Assembly (NCBI GenBank): GCA_024196135.1
Contig: JAMQCK010000475.1
Coordinates: 1-21,897 of the forward strand
Source: Pleurotus ostreatus/Saccharomyces cerevisiae fusant
Lineage: Eukaryota; Opisthokonta
DNA length: 21,897 bases
Direction of reading: 5' to 3'
Shown here piece by piece: positions 16,690 through 21,897 of this stretch (within the stretch, counting starts at the first letter, position 1; the number at the start of each line of letters is the position of its first letter). Position numbers and translations under genes: made by a program. The notes under the pieces were generated by a model. It saw only the letters and a list, made by a program, of their open reading frames with translations. It made no database searches and was not told the origin of the DNA.

Positions 16690-18297
16690 TTTTTTTTTTT
16701 TTTAAACTCTGCATTTATAGACCGCAACAAGCTAAGTAAGAGCTAAGACGCGGTGGCGTTCGAGTAACGTACGAGAACCCATACGTAACACGCCACTAGG
16801 AGTAAAAGGGTAACGTAAACAAGGCCTGGGAACTGCTGCCCATGCCGACGTCCATCGCGATACTGTGGTTGAGTTGAATGGTGAAGTAGCAGGTAACATA
16901 GGGGGTGACTTGGTGGTGTGACGGGCTGGCTACGCTACGGATATCGGGGACGGTATTGAGCAACACGACAATGAGCACCTACGAGACATATGCCATTTCG
17001 AAGGAGGGAGTTGGCTGTGCCCTCCTCCGAGAAAGCAGCCACAAACGAGATGGTCCTGAGGCAACCATGCCGAGCAGTGTCTGCTGCCGCGTGCAGCACA
17101 CCGTTGGTGCGGTCCCGGACTAGAGGCATGAGCTGCCTCAGTCCCTGTCGGGAACCCGCCTTGTTCACCTTCGTCGTGATGTCCTCCAACCATCCCGAGA
17201 CGGCCCGGGAGAATTCCCCGCTGGGGTCACCCTCGGTGTACGTCGGCCAGTAGCTCTGCGGCGGAAGGGGCACTTGTTGAATGACTACCTTCTCCCATTT
17301 GGTGTCCAGCAGCAGTTCCGACTTCGACGGGTCGAAGTGGAAAAGCTTGCTGAGAGACCGCATGATGTTCATCGAATACCTCGCGAGGATTCAGGACGCC
17401 GATGCGGGGGACTGGGTGTGGAGTGCGAGTGTACCTCCCCGGGTGTAGCTGGCTGCGGTGAGAGCATCACCAGCAGCAACGATGGCCGGTTTGTTGATAG
17501 CATCGAGGATGGTCTGGGGATGGGGGCGCTTCGTGGGGTCGGGATGGCGTAATGGCTGGTCAGGAATCAGAAGGAGGCGGCGGGTGGGACGGCGCCGAGG
17601 GGTGTCCGGTGTGCGTGCGGGCGGAGCATTCGGGTGGACACGAGGTTTCTCGGGGCGTACCGGATGAGGTGGCGGGGGTGGTCGCATCGTTCGCGACTGT
17701 ACAGTGGCTGCATACGATCGTGGGGGCTCCTCGGGAGCATGGGAGTCCGGGGCGACCGGAGCAGGCGGCGTATGCGTGGGTGGCGCCACGGGCGGGTGCG
17801 TGACGGAGACGGGCGGTGGTGCTATGGTCGGGACCTCCAGGGGGATCCCACTCCATTTGGCGAGTTGGTTGACGTATGTGGCCGTGTTTAAGGACGGCGG
17901 GACGGTCTTCGCCAGGGAAGCCGCCTTGGAGAGGAGGCGACGCAGCTTTTCGGCGTCGTCGATCGTCTCGCTGGAGGGCATGGGTGGTCTCGACGGGGCA
18001 GCCACTGGGGGCAATGCTCCGGAGAGGGCTATGTGCGCTGGGGGTAGCTGGAAGGTTGTCGCTTGAAGTCTCGGTGTCCGAGGCTGCGGGGCCGGTGGGC
18101 TAGGGGACCGTGTTGGAACGGTGATGCGCGGCGTGTCATGTTCACGGCCACGTTTGACGACCCTGTTGGTAGCTGGGGACTTGGTTATGAGGTGTGGTAC
18201 GTCCTCTGCGGACGGGTTGGGCGTTTTGGGGGGCTCGGGCGGCGATCGCCCTCGCTTGGAATTTTGACCATGACGGTTCTGGAAAAGGAAGGCCATG
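16690..18297 (-). mobile_element. ORF1-only LINE-derived retroelement insertion, 1608 bp
   Basis: A perfect 14-bp direct repeat flanks this segment. On the minus strand it begins one base before an ATG (18296) and ends in 14 A residues (16703-16690) preceded by gcagagttt and an ataaat-like signal. Target duplication plus a 3' poly(A) tail shows insertion by target-primed reverse transcription. It contains one gag-like ORF1 frame and about 230 bp of 3' non-coding DNA, but no reverse transcriptase, endonuclease or RNase H. It is therefore a non-autonomous element mobilised in trans, comparable in plan to the mammalian half-LINE HAL1, or a retrocopied spliced or internally deleted LINE transcript. 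Confidence 0.85.
16935..18296 (-). pseudogene. LINE ORF1 (gag-like) protein with one internal in-frame stop
   Basis: The frame runs 454 codons from ATG 18296 to TAG 16935, broken once by TGA at 17391-17393 (codon 302); the ATG at 17372 re-enters the same frame. The first 200 residues are Pro-rich and disordered with SYAATVQS, a common feature of fungal LINE ORF1. The segment RRLLLIPDQPLRHPDP..ILDAINKPAI..AASYTRGGTLALHTQS fits the ORF1 core that ends in a strand pair. After the stop come LFHFDPSKSELLLDTKWEKV and VAAFSEEGTANSLL..ICLVGAHCRVAQYRPR. In related proteins CCHC zinc knuckles follow; here the frame ends. ORF1 normally binds the element RNA as a chaperone. The TGA could derive from CGA by a CpG transition, but that is inferred. 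Confidence 0.75.
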
Positions 18298-18311
18298 GTT
18301 CAGCTAGTCGT
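18298..18311. repeat. Target-site duplication, 5' side of the retroelement
   Basis: gttcagctagtcgt, identical to 16676-16689. It lies 170 bp upstream of the start codon of SET gene 3. Confidence 0.9.
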
Positions 18312-18480
18312 GTATTTGAAGCACTGCTGGGACTTACATGGTGTCAATCGCGCTCGACGCCGCACGACGCGACAGGCAAACGAGGTGTGCACTAGCGCGT
18401 CCTGTAGATAGTTAAGGCGCGCACGAACGCGCTCTTGCCACAAATTTCTTCCAGGCCTTGCCACCGATAAAAGTTGTAAG

Positions 18481-19564
18481 ATGGCGCCCGACCTGCTTCG
18501 ACGCCTCCCGCCACCCTGGATGAGCGCACCGACGAAGGCACAGGTGTCCTCCCGGAGCACCTCCATCTTGAAAACCGACCCCTTCCTCATCACCCTCCCC
18601 AAAGCTGTCGACCCCGACGGGACCTGCTTAGCCCTCCTCGCCCGCGCCACATACAAGGACCTAATATCCCAGCCGAGCTACCCCCGTCCAGTCCTCCGCC
18701 CGCCCACCGTTCTGCACCGCGTCGCGCCCGCTGGGGGCGCGGGACTGGGCGTCTTCGCGCTGCAAGATTTGGCGGCGGGCGAATTGGTCTTCTCGGAGCG
18801 GCCGTTGCTCGTCGTCCCCACGAGCGTGACAGAATGCGAGTGGGAGGCCTGCGCGGCGCGCCTACCACCTGCGGCGCTGGGTGCGCTCGTCGCGCTTGCG
18901 GATATCGACCCCCGGGGTGGCGGGCGACCAGCCGCGCGTCGCATACGCACGAACGGGGTACCCGCGCCCTCGCTCTGCAGCTCTGGCGCCGACTACCTCG
19001 CAGTCGGCGCGCTGTCCGCGCGCGTCAATCACAGGTGACGTCTTCTCTACGCACTGCACCTGCGCACCAGGGCCGACTGCTGATCCCCGCTTTTGAACCT
19101 TGGGCAGCTGCACGCCAAACGCCGTCCTCCGCTTCGACAGCCGCGCGCTCACGCTCGAGCTGCGCGTTCTGCGCTACGTGCCCGCCGGCGACGAACTGCG
19201 CGTCAGCTACGTCGACGCAGGGCTCCCCCTCGCCGCCCGACGCGCCGCCCTCGCCCCCTGGCGCTTCACCTGCGACTGCAGCTCCTGCGCGAGCGGGGAC
19301 GCCGGCGACACCCTGCGCGCGCGCATCCGCGTGCCCGACCTCAAGTTCATCTCCTCGCCCGCGGTCGGGATCCAGAGGTGCGTGCTGCAGCTCATGCAGC
19401 TCGAGCGCGCGGGGCTGGAGGTGCTGGGGGCGTACGGGACGTGTTTGGGGTTGTTGGCAGGGCTGTATGAGAGGATTGGCGATCGGCGGAAGGCGAAGGA
19501 ATACAAAAGGAAGGCGGACGCGTGGACGTACGCGGTGAAGGGGGAGATAGAAGGTCGATCTTGA
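18481..19564 (+). CDS. SET-domain protein 3 (SMYD-like lysine methyltransferase family), 2 exons
   Basis: Exons are 18481-19034 and 19108-19564 (1011 nt, 336 residues). SET motifs are GGAGLGVFALQDLAAGELVF (from about residue 85), NHSCTPNA (Asn183-Cys186), LRVSYV (Tyr219) and a post-SET cluster CDCSSC (Cys240, 242, 245). Intron 19035-19107 splits the Ser codon of NHSC exactly as in SET genes 1 and 2, so the three share ancestry. It lacks their short first exon, its 5' half is shorter, and it ends in a helical repeat-like region (LMQLERAGLEVLGAYGTCLG). Protein-lysine methylation is the family role; the target is unknown. Codon use is strikingly GC-rich, so an antisense frame stays open by chance. 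A retroelement inserted 170 bp upstream may have changed its promoter. The start has a good context (gtaagATGGCG). Confidence 0.85.
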
Positions 19565-19615
19565 CGAGGGCATGAGTTCTGATGAGGATGCGGGTTCTGG
19601 CGAGGGCGTGGGCCG
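19562..19615 (+). repeat. Three 18-bp tandem units starting at the SET gene 3 stop codon
   Basis: tgacgagggcatgagttc (19562-19579), tgatgaggatgcgggttc (19580-19597) and tggcgagggcgtgggccg (19598-19615). Read one base out of the gene's frame they encode DEGMSS, DEDAGS and GEGVGR, followed by RTRIARD and a stop. The first unit begins exactly at the TGA stop. Confidence 0.65.
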
Positions 19616-21423
19616 TAGGACGAGAATAGCACGCGACTGATAGATGGACTATGCAATGGACGGTCCCGCAGCGATGTACGGTGATTTCGGCGCGACTTTT
19701 CTGCGAGAAGAGGCTTTGAATGAGGTCGTGGATGCAGAGGGCACGCGAGATAGAGTTGGCCGCTTGATATGCGGAGAAATCATGGTAGATGTCGCTGCTA
19801 GAAGGCCGGATAGGCTGAAGCACAGTGACGTGCGACCAGGGGATGGTAAACGCATGAGCTATCTCATGGGAACGTCAACCACACGTCAGACTCGCCGGAA
19901 GCCAGTGCGCACCTCGAACCTAGTTCCGCGAGTAGACGACATGCGTACCGCCCATTACGACTGACCCTGGTCCATACTGTGTATCGCGCTGACCTGACCG
20001 TGGCGTGTGATTAGCGCGAGGACCGGGGAAAAAACACCTAAACATGGAATGTCGGTGGGATAGGTCGTATAGCAACACCTCTGCGGCGTCGAGCGAGCAC
20101 GCCCATGGATCCACTGCGACACTCGGTTCGCGTCTGGTGACCTGACAAGCGTCGTAAGTTGCATGAGCTATGTATTCAAAAGAACAGGTGGATGAAGACA
20201 CTTCGAACTTGGGGCGTTCAAGAACAAGGCGATCGGATGGAGCCTGGAGGTAGAACAAAAGGTCGTCTGTGACGATGGGAAGCAGTTCATGGTTCGAGAC
20301 GCGCGCTCGAGTGGGTGAAGGCCATGTATTCAAGGTTCTAAGTACCGAGAACGAACTATACAGGTGGGATTCACACCATGATAGCCTGCGAAGTGCATGT
20401 GTATCTTCCCAACGGGCCGCCCTAGCATCCTACGTCCGCCAGTGCGATCTTAGGAGGAAGAAGTCGGTCTCCCTGACTTCAAGTTCAAGACCCTCGCGTT
20501 GAGCGCGTCGAGGACCCCAAATATCAATGCGCCAGGTGAAACTTTCGATGAAGAGAGCAGACGGAGCGATCGGAATTTTGTATGCCGGCGCACCGGCAGA
20601 TGCCGCCATCAGTCAGGTGACGGGAGGCTGAATGGTGATCGTGGGAAGTGATGGATGACGTGGCGGTTGGTTTTCTGCCTTCATCTCCGTGACCCCATGT
20701 TCAATGTCGCTGGCTCGTCTTCCGTCCCCCCCTTCATCTCACGTATTCAAGATGGTGCATACGTACGCATCTGGGCGTGCTGCGGGCCCGCTATCATGAC
20801 ATGACACGGCTCCGCCAGCGCGCTACTTACGCGCTTACGTCCGGGCTAGGTTGTATGAATGCTCAGTAGCGTGCCCCTTCGTGCATGTCTGAACCAGTCA
20901 AGGCGTTAATCAAGAGGCAATTCCGTGCTCGTCGTCGTGCGATATGCATCGCGACTGAATTGGGTCGTGCGGACTTGACGCGGGTTGCTCGAATCGGCTG
21001 TCGTTTGGCAGCCCAAGAATTAATCAGGTGCAAGTTGGACGGTGGACGGAGTCCGCTTTCCCTCCTTGTCCTGAATTTCCCGAGCCCGATTCCTTGCAGG
21101 ATTTCCTATGCCCTACGCCTCCTATCCTGAGCTAGACCAGCTCGACCAATCTTCGGGTTCCTCTCATGTGGATTTGTAGATGCGCGGACCTATCCTCCTT
21201 GGACGGGACGATGCGCCGGGCCGCCCCCTGCCGGTAGGACAATCTTGGATCCATCCAATCCATCCAGCGGCAACACGCGGCTCGCTCCCCTCGTGCGTAC
21301 GTCTGCTAGCGTCTCCATGATAGGTGATTGCACTGTGCAGGGATGTGGAGGCTGTACCGGAGGCATTCACGGGGCCATATCGATCTCGACGGATATTCAT
21401 GACCGCGGGCACGACGCTGGACG
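19616..21423. other. Long intergenic region without a supported gene
   Basis: Several frames of 60-137 codons exist on both strands: 19644-19964 plus, 19920-20333 minus, 20885-21130 plus. None shows a domain, a matched TATA box or convincing splice sites. The minus-strand 137-codon frame has the most protein-like composition but cannot be assigned. The short string atgtattcaa or acgtattcaa recurs at about 20169, 20323 and 20741, probably by chance. Confidence 0.4.
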
Positions 21424-21897
21424 GTGAGCGCGTCCCGCACGAGTTTGCTTGCTTCTGCAGCTGATAGACTTCAGGCTCTTGTGGACGAGGCTGGCGGCTC
21501 GGAGCTCAGGGAGGAGAAACAGGTGAGGGCCGCGGCCAGCTGACCGGGTGATGCACGTCGTCCGTTCCTGATTCATCGACAGCTAGTCTCGCCTTGTTGC
21601 GATGACGGAAGGAATTCAATTGTTCGGGTGGGCCAGGGGCGGCGGACTTTACGGGCGCGAAGCGCGAGGGCATCAGCCCGCGCCGGCGCCGTCCGGGGCA
21701 GAACATTCAGAAGGCGGGGCAGCAACGGGGGAGAGCGGTGTTGACAGACGGGCGAAGTCGCGAAGCCGCGCGTGATCTGCGGGCGCGCGCGCAGGCTGTC
21801 TTCGTCGATGCTGTAAGGGGATTCCACGCTGTATATTCGCTGGGGGTGGCGCACGCGGGACCTGGTCACTGCCCGCCATGCAAGCGTGTCCTGCATC
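21424..21897 (+). other. Possible partial multi-exon gene running off the right edge
   Basis: Two intron-like stretches fit the local style: 21424-21474 (GTGAGC..TTCAG, 51 bp) and 21523-21582 (GTGAGG..GACAG, 60 bp). They bracket a 48-nt exon that can be read ALVDEAGGSELREEKQ. From 21606 a frame stays open to the window end and includes RDLRARAQAVFVDAVRGFHA, then VYSLGVAHA. The latter vaguely resembles the helix before a kinase catalytic loop (..GV.H.D), but the Asp is absent. The 48-nt exon and the open frame do not join cleanly. Treat it as a hint only. Confidence 0.2.

Noticed and set aside
1..18311. RNase H fragment (1-588) and ORF1 element (16690-18297) as parts of one LINE
   Set aside because: The ORF1 element is bounded by its own duplication and poly(A) tail, so the two are separate insertions; a shared family cannot be shown here.
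19025..19573. 182-codon minus-strand frame opposite SET gene 3
   Set aside because: Very GC-rich codons suppress stops on both strands; the SET motifs lie on the plus strand.

Overview
The window looks like nuclear DNA of a filamentous basidiomycete, most likely an agaricomycete. The DNA is GC-rich. Genes are split by many short introns (46-63 bp is typical) with GT..CTNAC..AG signals, and several genes have TATA boxes 70-100 bp ahead of the start codon. The protein families also fit: F-box proteins with an ELLSEIF/ELLTEIF core, a basidiomycete-type seven-transmembrane protein, SMYD-like SET proteins without a MYND finger, and relics of LINE-type retrotransposons. I see no operons, CRISPR arrays, tRNA or rRNA.

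Layout, left to right. (a) 1-588, minus: the RNase H end of a decayed LINE. (b) 1215-2724, plus: a seven-transmembrane protein gene that becomes visible only after joining eight exons. (c) 2645-3370, minus: a short F-box protein whose 3' end overlaps (b) tail to tail. (d) 3726-5492 and 6223-7541, both minus: two SET-domain genes with the same exon layout, with a relic of an unidentified gene family (about 5775-6190) between them. (e) 8106-9406, plus: an adenosine-deaminase-like (ADAL/N6-methyl-AMP deaminase type) gene in five exons. (f) 9632-11596, minus: a long disordered protein with a hexapeptide repeat. (g) 11838-12447, minus: a second, better preserved relic of the family seen between the SET genes. 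(h) 12670-14808, plus: a full-length F-box/leucine-rich protein. (i) 15080-15721, minus: a small protein with a C-x2-C-x13-C-x3-H zinc motif. (j) 16676-18311: a retrotransposed element holding only a LINE ORF1 (gag-like) frame, with a poly(A) tail and a perfect 14-bp target-site duplication. (k) 18481-19564, plus: a third SET-domain gene just beyond that insertion. (l) 19565-21897: mostly non-coding, with a possible gene fragment at the right edge.

The main theme is a local family of three SMYD-like SET proteins that share an intron inside the NHSC motif. Two of them are clearly a tandem duplicate pair. One has gained about 170 acidic residues exactly between two C-terminal helices, and its SET intron has a GC donor. 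The rest of the window is consistent with a gene-family-rich, retroelement-scarred accessory region. I see no evidence for one multi-gene pathway. Links between the SET proteins, the F-box proteins and the ADAL-like deaminase would be guesswork.

All gene models were spliced by eye from splice signals, frame continuity and family resemblance. No alignment, expression data or search was available.
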